Notes: generated by a model not told the origin, from the sequence alone. A DNA stretch of 64,000 nt from Bacteroides faecium (GCF_012113595.1 NZ_CP050831.1:6718183-6782182); one strand, 5' to 3'. Shown: positions 25,035 to 34,655, counted from the stretch's first letter. A program made the numbers and translations.

Positions 25035-26372
25035 ATGATTAGCTTGAACATTGAAAAAACATTTGGATTCATCTCCAAAGAAAAGGTTTTTGCCTACGAA
25101 GCTGAAGTAAAAGCCGCACAGGAAATGCTTGAAAAAGGAACGGGCAAAGGAAATGACTTCTTAGGATGGTTACACCTGCCTTCTTCCATCACCAAAGAAC
25201 ATCTGGCTGATTTGAACGCTACCGCAAAAGTATTGAGAGATAATTGCGAAGTGGTAATCGTTGCCGGTATCGGTGGCAGCTACTTGGGTGCACGTGCTGT
25301 TATCGAGGCTTTGTCCAACAGCTTCACTTGGTTGCAGGAAAAGAAAACGGCTCCTGTCATGATTTATGCCGGACACAATATCAGCGAAGATTATCTGTAT
25401 GAGCTCACTGAATATCTGAAAGATAAGAAATTCGGTGTTATCAATATCTCTAAATCGGGAACTACTACCGAAACTGCGCTTGCTTTCCGTTTGCTGAAGA
25501 AGCAATGTGAAGACCAACGCGGCAAAGAAACTGCAAAACAAGTAATCGTTGCCGTAACAGACGCCAAGAAAGGTGCTGCACGTGTTACTGCCGACAAGGA
25601 AGGTTACAAAACATTCATCATCCCTGATAATGTAGGCGGACGTTTCTCTGTACTGACTCCGGTTGGTTTGCTGCCGATTGCTGTTGCCGGATTCGACATT
25701 GATAAATTGGTGGCCGGTGCTGCCGACATGGAGAAAGCATGTGGCGCAGACGTTCCGTTTGCCGAAAACCCTGCTGCTATCTACGCTGCTACCCGTAACG
25801 AACTGTACAGAAACGGAAAGAAAATCGAAATCCTCGTCAACTTCTGCCCGAAACTGCATTATGTAAGCGAATGGTGGAAACAGCTTTACGGTGAATCTGA
25901 AGGTAAGGACAATAAGGGTATTTTCCCTGCATCAGTAGACTTCTCTACCGACCTTCACTCTATGGGCCAATGGATTCAGGAAGGCGAACGTTCTATCTTC
26001 GAAACTGTCATCTCACTGGATAAGGTAGACCATAAACTGGAAGTTCCTTCTGACGAAGCCAACCTCGACGGTCTGAATTTCCTTGCCGGCAAGCGTGTGG
26101 ACGAAGTGAACAAGATGGCTGAACTCGGTACTCAGCTAGCTCACGTAGACGGTGGCGTACCTAATATGCGTATCGTTCTTCCTTCATTGAGCGAGTACAA
26201 TATCGGTGGTTTGCTGTATTTCTTCGAAAAGGCTTGCGGTATCAGCGGTTATCTGCTGGGCGTGAATCCGTTCAACCAACCGGGCGTAGAAGCATACAAG
26301 AAGAATATGTTTGCTTTGCTTGACAAACCGGGTTACGAAGAAGAGTCTAAAGCGATTCGTGCTAAACTGTAA
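25035..26372 (+). CDS. pgi: Glucose-6-phosphate isomerase
   Basis: 445 residues, the shorter bacterial type of PGI. Signature blocks are VVIVAGIGGSYLGARAVIEAL (about 74-94), FGVINISKSGTTTETALAFR (the sugar-phosphate loop), DNVGGRFSVLTPVGLLP and GVNPFNQPGVEAYKKNMF with the catalytic lysine. It interconverts glucose-6-phosphate and fructose-6-phosphate. It closes the lysS-gpsA-pgi operon and is followed by a strong terminator. Confidence 0.96.
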   Translation: MISLNIEKTFGFISKEKVFAYEAEVKAAQEMLEKGTGKGNDFLGWLHLPSSITKEHLADLNATAKVLRDNCEVVIVAGIGGSYLGARAVIEALSNSFTWLQEKKTAPVMIYAGHNISEDYLYELTEYLKDKKFGVINISKSGTTTETALAFRLLKKQCEDQRGKETAKQVIVAVTDAKKGAARVTADKEGYKTFIIPDNVGGRFSVLTPVGLLPIAVAGFDIDKLVAGAADMEKACGADVPFAENPAAIYAATRNELYRNGKKIEILVNFCPKLHYVSEWWKQLYGESEGKDNKGIFPASVDFSTDLHSMGQWIQEGERSIFETVISLDKVDHKLEVPSDEANLDGLNFLAGKRVDEVNKMAELGTQLAHVDGGVPNMRIVLPSLSEYNIGGLLYFFEKACGISGYLLGVNPFNQPGVEAYKKNMFALLDKPGYEEESKAIRAKL

Positions 26373-26390
26373 TAAAATAAAGTCTATATA

Positions 26391-26431
26391 TAAAAAAAGA
26401 AGCGATTTTCTGTAAATCGCTTCTTTTTTTA
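26391..26431 (+). terminator. Terminator of the lysS-gpsA-pgi operon
   Basis: GAAGCGATTT pairs with AAATCGCTTC around TCTGT, flanked by seven A's and seven T's. The symmetric A/T runs allow use from both strands, also ending the facing 170-residue gene. Confidence 0.85.
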
Positions 26432-26470
26432 TATTCTATACTCAAGTCGTTTTATACTTTTTCGTTACCT

Positions 26471-26983
26471 TTATTCTTCTTTTTCATCATCGACTTTTGT
26501 TTTTAAGCCGATTTCCTCTTGCGCACCTTCACATTCAGCTTTAGAGGAAAGATAGAATTCCAGTCTTACATCACCGTTCTTATCCACATGTGCAATGCTA
26601 GCCCGCACCATGATTCTGGTCTGCGTCACACCATCTTTAAAACGAAGTTGACCATTCTCTTCATCCGTCAGATTTCCTTCGGTAGACACTTCGGTCTTCT
26701 GATAGACGAGTTTGGTAGACAATGTCTCATCATTATCTTTCTGAAGTTTGAAAGTTTTCAATTCAGAGCCGTTTCCATCCAAAAGTAAAAGAGCCTTTAC
26801 CTCGTCTCCCACTTTCAGAGCCGGCAGCTCATCCATCTTATTGGCATAGTCTTCTTCTTTTGCACTATCACTATTCGATTCAGCCTTCACGTATAGCTTC
26901 TCGATTTTAATCACAGGACTTTCCCCACTATTGGAACAAGCGCCTAAAAACAATGGTAGCAACAATAATACTCTCTTTTTCAT
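26471..26983 (-). CDS. Small lipoprotein of unknown function
   Basis: 170 residues. A clean signal peptide ends in LGAC (Cys16), followed by SNSGES. The mature part is mostly beta with alternating charges (VGDEVKALLLLDGNGSELKTF, then TRIMVRASIAHVDKNGDVRLEF) and ends in a very acidic tail. I do not recognise the family. A minus-strand promoter box TATTTTTG at 27015-27008 lies just upstream. It is convergent with the pgi operon and shares its terminator. Confidence 0.75.
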   Translation of the reverse strand: MKKRVLLLLPLFLGACSNSGESPVIKIEKLYVKAESNSDSAKEEDYANKMDELPALKVGDEVKALLLLDGNGSELKTFKLQKDNDETLSTKLVYQKTEVSTEGNLTDEENGQLRFKDGVTQTRIMVRASIAHVDKNGDVRLEFYLSSKAECEGAQEEIGLKTKVDDEKEE

Positions 26984-27007
26984 GCTATCGTCGAGTTTAT
27001 AACGCTA

Positions 27008-27015
27008 CAAAAATA
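27008..27015 (-). promoter_or_regulatory. Promoter -7 box of the small lipoprotein gene
   Basis: TATTTTTG on the minus strand, 24 bases upstream of the ATG at 26983. Confidence 0.55.
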
Positions 27016-27115
27016 CACATAATCTTCTAAACAGCAAATATTTGTGTAGTTAATCACATAACAGCCTTGTTTACAACTATCTTGCCATTCTACTTCATCT
27101 CTCATTTTTTATCGT

Positions 27116-27123
27116 TATCTTTG
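27116..27123 (+). promoter_or_regulatory. Promoter -7 box of the duplicated-domain lipoprotein gene
   Basis: TATCTTTG, 50 bases before the ATG at 27174. Confidence 0.6.
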
Positions 27124-27173
27124 CCTCGTATATGGGGATGATTTAAAACGACTCAACTTAAAAAAATAATAGA

Positions 27174-27983
27174 ATGGAACGGAATTTATTAAAGAAATCC
27201 TACGGATTCGTGTTGCTATGTAGCTTGTTATTATTGACGTTGTCAATCAGTAGTTGCCAGGAAAGCAAACTCAAAGCAGTAGTTGCTATTGCAAACAAAC
27301 AATGCCCAATGGATATGGGAGAAGTCGGCACCATTACCAGCATCATCTATGACGGGAGCAATGTGGTGTACACGCTCAACATGAACGAGAGCATTACCGA
27401 TATAGCCATCTTGAAGGACAATCCCGAAAGCATGAAAGAGTCCATAAAGATTATGTTCCGGAATCCGGCGAAGGATGTCAAAGAGATGCTTAAACTGGTA
27501 GCCGAATGTAACGCAGGACTCCAAATGAAGTTTGTAGGGAAAGACTCCGGCGCAGAGGCAGTTTGCGAACTCACTTCCGAGGAAGTGAAAGAAGTTCTCA
27601 AGGCAGAATCCGACCCGTCACAAAGCGAACGTGCCAAACTTGAGGCGCAACTGAAAATGGCAAATCTGCAATTCCCGATGCAAGCCAGCGAAGAAATCGT
27701 TATAGAAAAAATTGAACTCAGTGACGAATCAGTTGTTTATATCTGCAAAGTAGATGAAGACGCATGCCCCATCAGCCAGATTGAAGCAAATGCGGGAGAG
27801 GTGAAAAAGGGAATTGTTGCCAACTTGGCAGCACAGTCCGACCCGGCAACTCAGGTATTCTTGAAAACCTGCATCAATAATGATAAAAGCGTAGCTTACA
27901 GATATATCGGAACGAAATCGGGCAATCACTATGATGTAGTCATCACCCTGCCCGAACTGAAGAAAATGATAATAAAAAAATAA
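27174..27983 (+). CDS. Lipoprotein made of two tandem copies of an unknown domain
   Basis: 269 residues with signal peptide and lipobox ISSC (Cys28). The rest is an internal duplication. Copy 1 (about 35-145) and copy 2 (about 157-267) align along their whole length: ANKQCPMDMGEVGTITSI with ANLQFPMQASEEIVIEKI, NVVYTLNMNE with SVVYICKVDE, and MKFVGKDSGAEAVCELTSEE with YRYIGTKSGNHYDVVITLPE. I do not recognise the domain. It stands before a HAD phosphatase gene with 34 bases between, so the two may be co-transcribed, though their locations in the cell differ. Confidence 0.8.
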   Translation: MERNLLKKSYGFVLLCSLLLLTLSISSCQESKLKAVVAIANKQCPMDMGEVGTITSIIYDGSNVVYTLNMNESITDIAILKDNPESMKESIKIMFRNPAKDVKEMLKLVAECNAGLQMKFVGKDSGAEAVCELTSEEVKEVLKAESDPSQSERAKLEAQLKMANLQFPMQASEEIVIEKIELSDESVVYICKVDEDACPISQIEANAGEVKKGIVANLAAQSDPATQVFLKTCINNDKSVAYRYIGTKSGNHYDVVITLPELKKMIIKK

Positions 27984-28017
27984 GTATTACGAAAAAAGAT
28001 TCTACGACGTACTAAGT

Positions 28018-28701
28018 ATGAAAAAGAAACTGAAAGCCGTCCTGTTCGACATGGATGGCGTACTTTTCAACTCTATGCCCTACCATTCCGAAGCCTGGCA
28101 TAAAGTAATGAAATCTCACGGGCTCACTCTCAGCCGCGAAGAAGCGTATATGCACGAAGGACGGACGGGAGCTGCTACTATCAACATCGTGTTCCAACGT
28201 GAACTGGGCAGGGAAGCTACCCAGAAAGAAATAGAAAGTATCTATCAGGAGAAAAGTGTCCTGTTCAATTCGTATGCGGAAGCGGAACGTATGCCCGGTG
28301 CATGGGAGTTATTACAAAAAATAAAGAGTGAAGGACTGGTTCCTATGGTAGTGACCGGTTCGGGACAGTTATCGCTGCTCGAGCGATTGGAGCACAACTT
28401 TCCGGGAATGTTCAAAAAGGAGTTGATGGTTACGGCTTTCGATGTGAAATACGGAAAGCCACATCCTGAACCTTATCTGATGGCGCTAAAAAAAGGCGGA
28501 TTGAAAGCGGATGAAGCCGTTGTCATAGAAAACGCTCCGTTAGGAGTGGAAGCCGGACATAAGGCGGGTATCTTCACTATTGCCGTCAACACGGGGCCAC
28601 TGAACGGACAGGTATTGCTGGATGCGGGAGCTGATTTATTGTTCCCTTCCATGCAAGCGCTTTGCGAAGCCTGGGATAGAACTTTTCAAGAAAGATTTTG
28701 A
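28018..28701 (+). CDS. HAD-superfamily phosphatase / beta-phosphoglucomutase-like
   Basis: 227 residues, cytoplasmic. Motif I VLFDMDGVLFNSMP carries the nucleophile Asp and the acid/base Asp two residues later; motif II is VVTGSG; motif III is the Lys in YGKPHPEPYL; motif IV is VIENAPLGVEAGHKAG with an Asn where many members have Asp-Ser. The cap domain insertion after motif I places it in subfamily IA, with beta-phosphoglucomutases and sugar-phosphate phosphatases. Substrate cannot be told. It uses the ATG at 28018, nine bases after a stop in another frame, and has no partner gene that suggests a pathway. Confidence 0.85.
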   Translation: MKKKLKAVLFDMDGVLFNSMPYHSEAWHKVMKSHGLTLSREEAYMHEGRTGAATINIVFQRELGREATQKEIESIYQEKSVLFNSYAEAERMPGAWELLQKIKSEGLVPMVVTGSGQLSLLERLEHNFPGMFKKELMVTAFDVKYGKPHPEPYLMALKKGGLKADEAVVIENAPLGVEAGHKAGIFTIAVNTGPLNGQVLLDAGADLLFPSMQALCEAWDRTFQERF

Positions 28702-28807
28702 CCCGATAATCATTTATAGTCAAAATTGGAAATAAAGTAGTAATTTTCGAACATTATATTCCAATAAAAGCGAACATATTTGCAAGCAATTAAAACGTTT
28801 AGCAATT

Positions 28808-30850
28808 ATGAAATCGCTTAGAAAAGCTACTTTATTCATTACAGTGTGCCTTTTACTACTTTTCTCTTGTTCACCTTATCCTAAAGAAGTAGAAAAGGCA
28901 CTTGCACTTTCCGGTAACAATAAACAAGAACTAATCAAAGTTCTGGAGCATTATAAAGATAGCGACAACATCAAATTCGAAGCCGCCTGTTTTTTAATAG
29001 GTAATATGCCTTACCATAAGAGTAGAGTCAATTATACTCTTTCAGACAGATATTTCAGTTATTTCAAAAAAACAGATTCCATCTGCATTGCCAATCCATC
29101 TGTTATACCAAACGATTCTATAAAGCAAGTTCTAAGTAAACAATTCCATCTGATTGTACCATTGACAGAAAAGGCAAATTCAATACCCGACAACCAAATT
29201 ATTGCCGCTAATTTTTTAATAGAAAACATTGAACAGGCATTTTATGAATGGAGACATTCTCCTTTACTCAAATCTATTTCTTTCGAAGAATTTAAAGAAT
29301 ACATATTACCTTACCGGGTAGCAGACGAAGCGATAGTAGACAATAAAAGAATATTAAAGTCGATTATTTATTCACAACTGTCATCAAAAGGAATGGATGA
29401 TATTCGAACTGTCATTGATAATTTTAAAAAATATGTCCGTTTACAAAAAGATCTCAATAAGTACATCACTACCAAACATCATATAGGGCCTTTCGACTTA
29501 TTTATGCCATCATTTAAAATGGATTGCAAAAATCTAAGCATCAGAACCTGTCATTTTTTCCGTGCATGCGGGATTCCTGTTGCTTGCGAATTTACTCCAC
29601 AATGGCCGGATAAAGACAGCAAACATTACTGGTGTGTTTCTCCTGATTCAAATGGCATACTACAACCTTATACACCGCCCTACAATAACTTAAGAGAAGA
29701 TTGGCCAATGGACCTGAAATACGCCGGGAAAGTATATCAAAAAACATTTGCCGCAATGAAAGACACTCCTTATTTCTTGAGAAATAAAGATGAAATTATT
29801 CCCGTTCCGTTTGATGTCCCCACTATAAAGGATGTTACTGACAGATATCATTCATGTACAGAACTAGCTTTATCTATAAATACACCTACCAATAATAACA
29901 TAGCATATTTGGCATTTTTCAATACGTCAGGTGAGTTTATTCCAGTGGGCTGGGGGAAAATAAATAAAAGAAAAGGGGTAGCTGTATTCCAGAAAGTACC
30001 TATTAATATTCTATTTTTCCCTTGTTATATAGAAGATGACGGAAACATCACCCCATTCCATAATCCTGTTATACTTCAACAAGACTCCATATCTAAAGTA
30101 ATAGTCTGTAACGAAACGAAATGCGATACTTCTCAAAAACTATCTATGCATCTGCTTCGTAAATACCCTTGTAAAAGACATCTACGCAGTTATAGAGAAA
30201 ACTTCATTAACACCTGCTTATTAGGGAGCGACAACTGGAATGGTCCTTATGACACTTTACTAATAATTAAAAGTGTGCCTGAACCATATCTACAAGAGTA
30301 TCGTTTCGAGAATCATAAAAAATACCGATTTTACAGGCTACAAGGCAATGGACGCCCCTTGGACATAGCAGAGCTTGAATTCCTAAATGAAGACGCAAAC
30401 ATGCATACATCAAGTTTACCCACATCATTACCAATATTTACCATCGAAGAAAAAAACAAGAAGAATAACCATAAATTCAAAAAAATAGAAGGTACTCCCA
30501 AAGAAAACGGTTCACAATATATGAATCTGTTTGATGGAAAGCCCGACACTTACGCAAGATGGGGATTTTTTGGAATGGAATTCAAGCCTTCTGTACAGCT
30601 ATCAAGTATTAGATTGCTGCCCAGAAATTCAATGAACACTATCGAGCCAGATAATCATTATCAATTATTATACTACAATAACCACCAATGGATGGAATTT
30701 AAGAATATCTGCCCGGAATATCATTTCCTGGTTATTGATTCGATCCCTTCAAACACCATATACTGGTTAAGAAACCTAGACAAAGGAAAAGAAGAACTTC
30801 CTTTCTTTTATAAAGACGGCAAACAAATATTCATCAACGAATACATGTAA
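28808..30850 (+). CDS. Lipoprotein with transglutaminase-like domain
   Basis: 680 residues. Lipobox FSC at Cys21. A helical region is followed by a transglutaminase-like core: the probable nucleophile Cys240 in KMDCKNLSIRTCHFFRACG, the family-typical IPVACEFTPQWPD, and His273 in SKHYWCVSPD with Asp280 as third member. Beta-rich domains follow; the C-terminal 160 residues with YMNLFDGKPDTYARW resemble an F5/8-type-C (discoidin-like) module that could bind sugars. In this superfamily the Cys-His-Asp triad can act as protease or cross-linker. It is the first of four genes (gap to the next is 5 bases). Base composition is more AT-rich than the core genes around. Confidence 0.78.
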   Translation: MKSLRKATLFITVCLLLLFSCSPYPKEVEKALALSGNNKQELIKVLEHYKDSDNIKFEAACFLIGNMPYHKSRVNYTLSDRYFSYFKKTDSICIANPSVIPNDSIKQVLSKQFHLIVPLTEKANSIPDNQIIAANFLIENIEQAFYEWRHSPLLKSISFEEFKEYILPYRVADEAIVDNKRILKSIIYSQLSSKGMDDIRTVIDNFKKYVRLQKDLNKYITTKHHIGPFDLFMPSFKMDCKNLSIRTCHFFRACGIPVACEFTPQWPDKDSKHYWCVSPDSNGILQPYTPPYNNLREDWPMDLKYAGKVYQKTFAAMKDTPYFLRNKDEIIPVPFDVPTIKDVTDRYHSCTELALSINTPTNNNIAYLAFFNTSGEFIPVGWGKINKRKGVAVFQKVPINILFFPCYIEDDGNITPFHNPVILQQDSISKVIVCNETKCDTSQKLSMHLLRKYPCKRHLRSYRENFINTCLLGSDNWNGPYDTLLIIKSVPEPYLQEYRFENHKKYRFYRLQGNGRPLDIAELEFLNEDANMHTSSLPTSLPIFTIEEKNKKNNHKFKKIEGTPKENGSQYMNLFDGKPDTYARWGFFGMEFKPSVQLSSIRLLPRNSMNTIEPDNHYQLLYYNNHQWMEFKNICPEYHFLVIDSIPSNTIYWLRNLDKGKEELPFFYKDGKQIFINEYM

Positions 30851-30855
30851 AAAGC

Positions 30856-32619
30856 ATGAAAACTATCTATGCCACAACAACATTGATTGGTATTATTTTT
30901 ATGTGCACCACCATTAATGTGATTGGCGGCATTCATAATATACCTTCATCCTCCATTTTATTTTCAATTACAACCATTGCTATAGGAATAGGAGTTCTCT
31001 GTACATTTTTTATACGGCAAAAAACAGTATTCAAATTCACATGTACAGACTTATTTATGGTTGTGCTCACAATAAGCTATCTTGTTTATCATCTACCACT
31101 TTCAGGCAATCGGGAGCTAGGAACTGGGAGTCTTTTCTTTATTTACTGGTGTATCCGATATACAGGCAAACTTAATTATTCACTGATTTTCTATTTTATA
31201 CTTGTTTCTATAACTTTGTTACTTATAACCTGTTATTCACAATATATCGGCCTAACGCCTTCCAACAGTCCATATTTTCGTATTACAGGCCCTTACCAAA
31301 ATCCCGCCATTTGTGCAGGAGTACTCAGTCTGCTAATGAGTATTCTTACTGTTTGGCTTATTTATTCCCATTATCATACCTGCCATCACCGAACAATAAG
31401 AATTATTGTATTTGTATTATTCATTACTAGTATACCAATACTCATCATGACAAATTGCCGCTCCGCTTGGCTAGGATTCATAGTAATGATTGTATATTCT
31501 ATTTCGAGCTACCGTTATCGAAAACAAAAAAAGACTATGAAACACCGTTTCCGAAAGAATTTCAAATATTGGTTGGCGGGAATAATGCTTCTCTTATTTC
31601 TTATTTATGGATTATATCAACTGAAACCAATGTCAGCCAACGGCAGACTATTAATATGGAAAGTAACTGCACAAATGATAAGAGATAAACCTCTTATCGG
31701 ATATGGAGCAGAAGGTTTCAAACAACACTATATGCATTATCAAGCTGCTTATCTGAAAACCAAAGGTACTGAACAAGAAAGGTATATAGCCGGAAATAAT
31801 CATCTGGCGTACAACGAGCCTCTCAGAATGACAGTAGAATATGGATTCTTAGGTGTTATTATCTACATTTGGTTCATTTATATCATATTCAAAGCTCCCC
31901 TACACACTACAATTGCATCCGCATCCGCCCGTGCCGTACTGATAACCGGTACTGTATGGGGACTTTTTTCTTACCCGAACGAAGCTTTCTCCATTCTTGT
32001 TATTCTGTTGATTGCCATTTTATGCCTATCAATTCATAACAAAACTTTTTTATACACCATCTCGACAGCATACATTCATAAAGGATTTAAGGTCATATTA
32101 ACAGTTATCTTCTGCTACCTAAGCATCATTTTATTTAATCAATATAAAGCACAACATACATTCTATAAAATTCACCAAAGCACCAAGTCCTCTAATTTAG
32201 AGTCATTTATTTACAACTGTTCAATACTGGAAAACAATTTTAAAAATGAAGTATTTTTCTGGATGTACTATTGCGATGCCTTGAATGAAATGAAATATGA
32301 CCAGACATTACAAAGTAAAATCCAAAATTGGGAAAGGTTATATCCCAGCCCCGAAACTTATATAATAAAAGCGGAATCACTGGAACGTATAGGTCAGGAA
32401 AAAGAAGCGGAGAAACTTTACTGGCTTGCACATTTCATGGTACCTTCCAGACAAAAAGCCCGTAGCAAACTGGCCATATTATATAAAAAACAAGGAAAAA
32501 TGAAAGAAGCATTAGAGCTAGCTAATGAAATACTAACCGAAAAAGTAAAAAACTACAGTTTTGAGACTTATCGGATACACACGACATTAGAACGGATTTT
32601 CGAAAATCGAATTAAATAA
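30856..32619 (+). CDS. O-antigen ligase/polymerase-like membrane protein with TPR tail
   Basis: 587 residues. About eleven membrane helices cover residues 1-430. The central loop region has GPYQNPAICAGVLSLL, NCRSAWLGFIVM and NGRLLIWKVTAQMIRDKPLIGYGAEGF, the Wzy_C/WaaL-like signature (the arginine in the last block is the usual catalytic-loop position). The last 130 residues are TPR-like helices (PETYIIKAESLERIGQEKEA). Members of this family transfer glycans onto lipid A or proteins in the periplasm. Its place 5 bases after the transglutaminase-like lipoprotein suggests a joint role at the cell envelope. The acceptor is unknown. Confidence 0.82.
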   Translation: MKTIYATTTLIGIIFMCTTINVIGGIHNIPSSSILFSITTIAIGIGVLCTFFIRQKTVFKFTCTDLFMVVLTISYLVYHLPLSGNRELGTGSLFFIYWCIRYTGKLNYSLIFYFILVSITLLLITCYSQYIGLTPSNSPYFRITGPYQNPAICAGVLSLLMSILTVWLIYSHYHTCHHRTIRIIVFVLFITSIPILIMTNCRSAWLGFIVMIVYSISSYRYRKQKKTMKHRFRKNFKYWLAGIMLLLFLIYGLYQLKPMSANGRLLIWKVTAQMIRDKPLIGYGAEGFKQHYMHYQAAYLKTKGTEQERYIAGNNHLAYNEPLRMTVEYGFLGVIIYIWFIYIIFKAPLHTTIASASARAVLITGTVWGLFSYPNEAFSILVILLIAILCLSIHNKTFLYTISTAYIHKGFKVILTVIFCYLSIILFNQYKAQHTFYKIHQSTKSSNLESFIYNCSILENNFKNEVFFWMYYCDALNEMKYDQTLQSKIQNWERLYPSPETYIIKAESLERIGQEKEAEKLYWLAHFMVPSRQKARSKLAILYKKQGKMKEALELANEILTEKVKNYSFETYRIHTTLERIFENRIK

Positions 32620-32642
32620 ATCATTCACTTAAAACATTATGT

Positions 32643-34139
32643 ATGAAAAGAAACATGAAAAAGAACCGGTTATGGTTCGTTGGAATGTCCTTTATCTTCT
32701 GCACAGTTATCTATTCCTGCCTGCAAGACGAATGGGAAACGGACAACAACAAAGGAGATGAGAAAGTTATCGTTGGAAACAACAAAGAATTAACAGTGAC
32801 CGCAGCACAGCAATGGTACGAAGAACATAATAAGCCTGTAGTCACAGTACGCTCAGTCGATAATGACGAAAACGAAATCCTCACCAAACCTAAATGGGAA
32901 GAAGCAAAGGAGAGTCGCCAAAGTAATTTCGAAGTTGTAGAAACAACTTTAATGACAAATGGCAGTACTATGTTTATGGACTCTGAGACTAAAATCAGAT
33001 TCAACCCTAAAACAGATGCCAAAAGAGTGCACAATATTGCACGAATGGTCGTTATAAAAAATTTAAAAACCGGAAAAGTCTGCAATTTTATTATGATATT
33101 TGTAGGAACATATGATTATCTAAAAACGACTAGAACATTGGGAAAGAATAGCTATCTCCATCGGCAACCTGATTTTAATGGTGATGTATATTTCTTCAAA
33201 CCGGGAGAAGGACTTGTTAATGGCTGGAGATATAGAAACGGAAAAATAACAGCCAGAATATCCCGAGGTACGGAAGAAGGATTTCGCATGTCTACCACTC
33301 GTGGTACTTATCAGCGGTGTCATACAGAAAGCTACTGGGTTTACGATACTAACTGTTGGGGAGATTCTTATTTCGATGACGAATTTGGATGGGGAGTTTC
33401 TTCCAATTGTGAAACCATATCATACCCTGTATATGATGAAGTTTGTGAAACTGTTGATGATGGGGTATCAGAACAGCCTGTTGAACCTTGGACACCAAAT
33501 GAACAGCCAGGAGGATATGAGCCGCCTAAATCTAATGACGAACCTCAAAAAGGAACTCCTGAATATTATAAAAAGGAGTTAGAAAAAATATTGCCTAACT
33601 TGTCTGATGAATTAAAAAAAATGGACGTAGACATTAGTAATACCCAAATTAGATTTACCAAAGAAGGATGTTCAGCCAATGCACAACTTCTTTCTTATGG
33701 GAATGGAGGTATCATTGAAGTTTGTTCAAATTTTTTCAATTATTTATCTCAAGATCAAACTGCAATTTTATGGCACGAGGTATATCATCTTAATAATGAT
33801 GATCCCAATTTAGTACGAAAACCATATAATTTTGATTATGATTTAATGTCTTCAACGCCGCCTACTATATTACAAGATGTTCGCATATATGTAGAATGGT
33901 TATGGAAAGATGTAGTGAATAATGATAAAGAAAATCTAATCAACGAAGATATTAAATATTATTTAACAATTTACACTTTATTGCCCCCAGAACATTATAG
34001 ACATGAAATAGCGACTTACGAAGCTGAAATAAATAATTGTCCAAATGTTAGCGAGCATTATAGAGCAGAAAGAGAATATAACTATTGGAAGAACAAAGAG
34101 TTACTAAAATTATCAGAACAAAATTATAAAAACAACTAA
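32643..34139 (+). CDS. Lipoprotein with HExxH metallopeptidase motif
   Basis: 498 residues; the ATG at 32643 and a second one at 32655 both give a signal peptide, with lipobox YSC followed by LQDEWE, an acidic surface-export-type start. Residues 40-200 are an N-terminal domain of unknown type, residues 255-310 a linker rich in Cys, Pro and Glu, and 310-498 a helical domain with ILWHEVYHLNNDD at 375-387, that is HEVYH as the zinc site (His378, Glu379, His382). The third zinc ligand is not certain. It is probably a surface or periplasmic protease. It is followed after two bases by a small secreted protein, and preceded by 23 bases from the ligase-like gene, so it belongs to the same four-gene unit. 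Confidence 0.78.
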   Translation: MKRNMKKNRLWFVGMSFIFCTVIYSCLQDEWETDNNKGDEKVIVGNNKELTVTAAQQWYEEHNKPVVTVRSVDNDENEILTKPKWEEAKESRQSNFEVVETTLMTNGSTMFMDSETKIRFNPKTDAKRVHNIARMVVIKNLKTGKVCNFIMIFVGTYDYLKTTRTLGKNSYLHRQPDFNGDVYFFKPGEGLVNGWRYRNGKITARISRGTEEGFRMSTTRGTYQRCHTESYWVYDTNCWGDSYFDDEFGWGVSSNCETISYPVYDEVCETVDDGVSEQPVEPWTPNEQPGGYEPPKSNDEPQKGTPEYYKKELEKILPNLSDELKKMDVDISNTQIRFTKEGCSANAQLLSYGNGGIIEVCSNFFNYLSQDQTAILWHEVYHLNNDDPNLVRKPYNFDYDLMSSTPPTILQDVRIYVEWLWKDVVNNDKENLINEDIKYYLTIYTLLPPEHYRHEIATYEAEINNCPNVSEHYRAEREYNYWKNKELLKLSEQNYKNN

Positions 34140-34141
34140 TT

Positions 34142-34585
34142 ATGAAGATCTTAATATTTTTAGCATTTGCCTTCTCATCTATTTCAATAATGGGACAGCA
34201 CAGTTTAGCTCTATCATATACATTTAATAAAGAAAACAAAGTACTAACTGTCAATTTAAAGAATCGGAATAGTAATGATATAATTCTTCGCCAAGAAAGA
34301 CAACCATACGATGGAAGTAGTGTTATTGAAATATTTGCATACAACCAAAAGGATTCCATTATGGCACGCTTAAGAACAAACTATATTGATAACTTTCCTG
34401 CTATAATCCATTCAAAAGCAGTAAAATCGTGCAATAAAAGTTTGGAGTCTCTAAAAACTGAGATACCTAAAAATGAGAAAATAGAAAAAATTAAAATCCG
34501 ATTTATTGTTCAAAGCTATAGTATAGGACAAACTTCGGATAAGAGTGAGCATTACGTGAAAGAAATAGAATACAACTGGAAATAA
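34142..34585 (+). CDS. Small secreted protein paired with the HExxH lipoprotein
   Basis: 147 residues. A signal peptide of about 18 residues ends at MGQ with no lipobox, so the product is probably periplasmic or released. The mature chain is beta-rich at first (YTFNKENKVLTVNLKNRN) and then charged. I do not recognise it. The start lies two bases after the stop of the putative protease, which implies coupled translation and a shared function, for example as inhibitor, chaperone or substrate; this is inference only. A clear terminator follows. Confidence 0.7.
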   Translation: MKILIFLAFAFSSISIMGQHSLALSYTFNKENKVLTVNLKNRNSNDIILRQERQPYDGSSVIEIFAYNQKDSIMARLRTNYIDNFPAIIHSKAVKSCNKSLESLKTEIPKNEKIEKIKIRFIVQSYSIGQTSDKSEHYVKEIEYNWK

Positions 34586-34609
34586 AACTGGAATTTACTT
34601 GTTATCTCA

Positions 34610-34655
34610 AATAACCTGCCATTGATTTGAAGTTCTTTTGGCAGGTTATTTTAAT
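34610..34655 (+). terminator. Terminator of the four-gene accessory cluster
   Basis: AATAACCTGCC (34610-34620) pairs with GGCAGGTTATT (34640-34650), followed by TTAAT. The loop is 19 bases, long for a terminator, but the stem is perfect. Confidence 0.7.
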
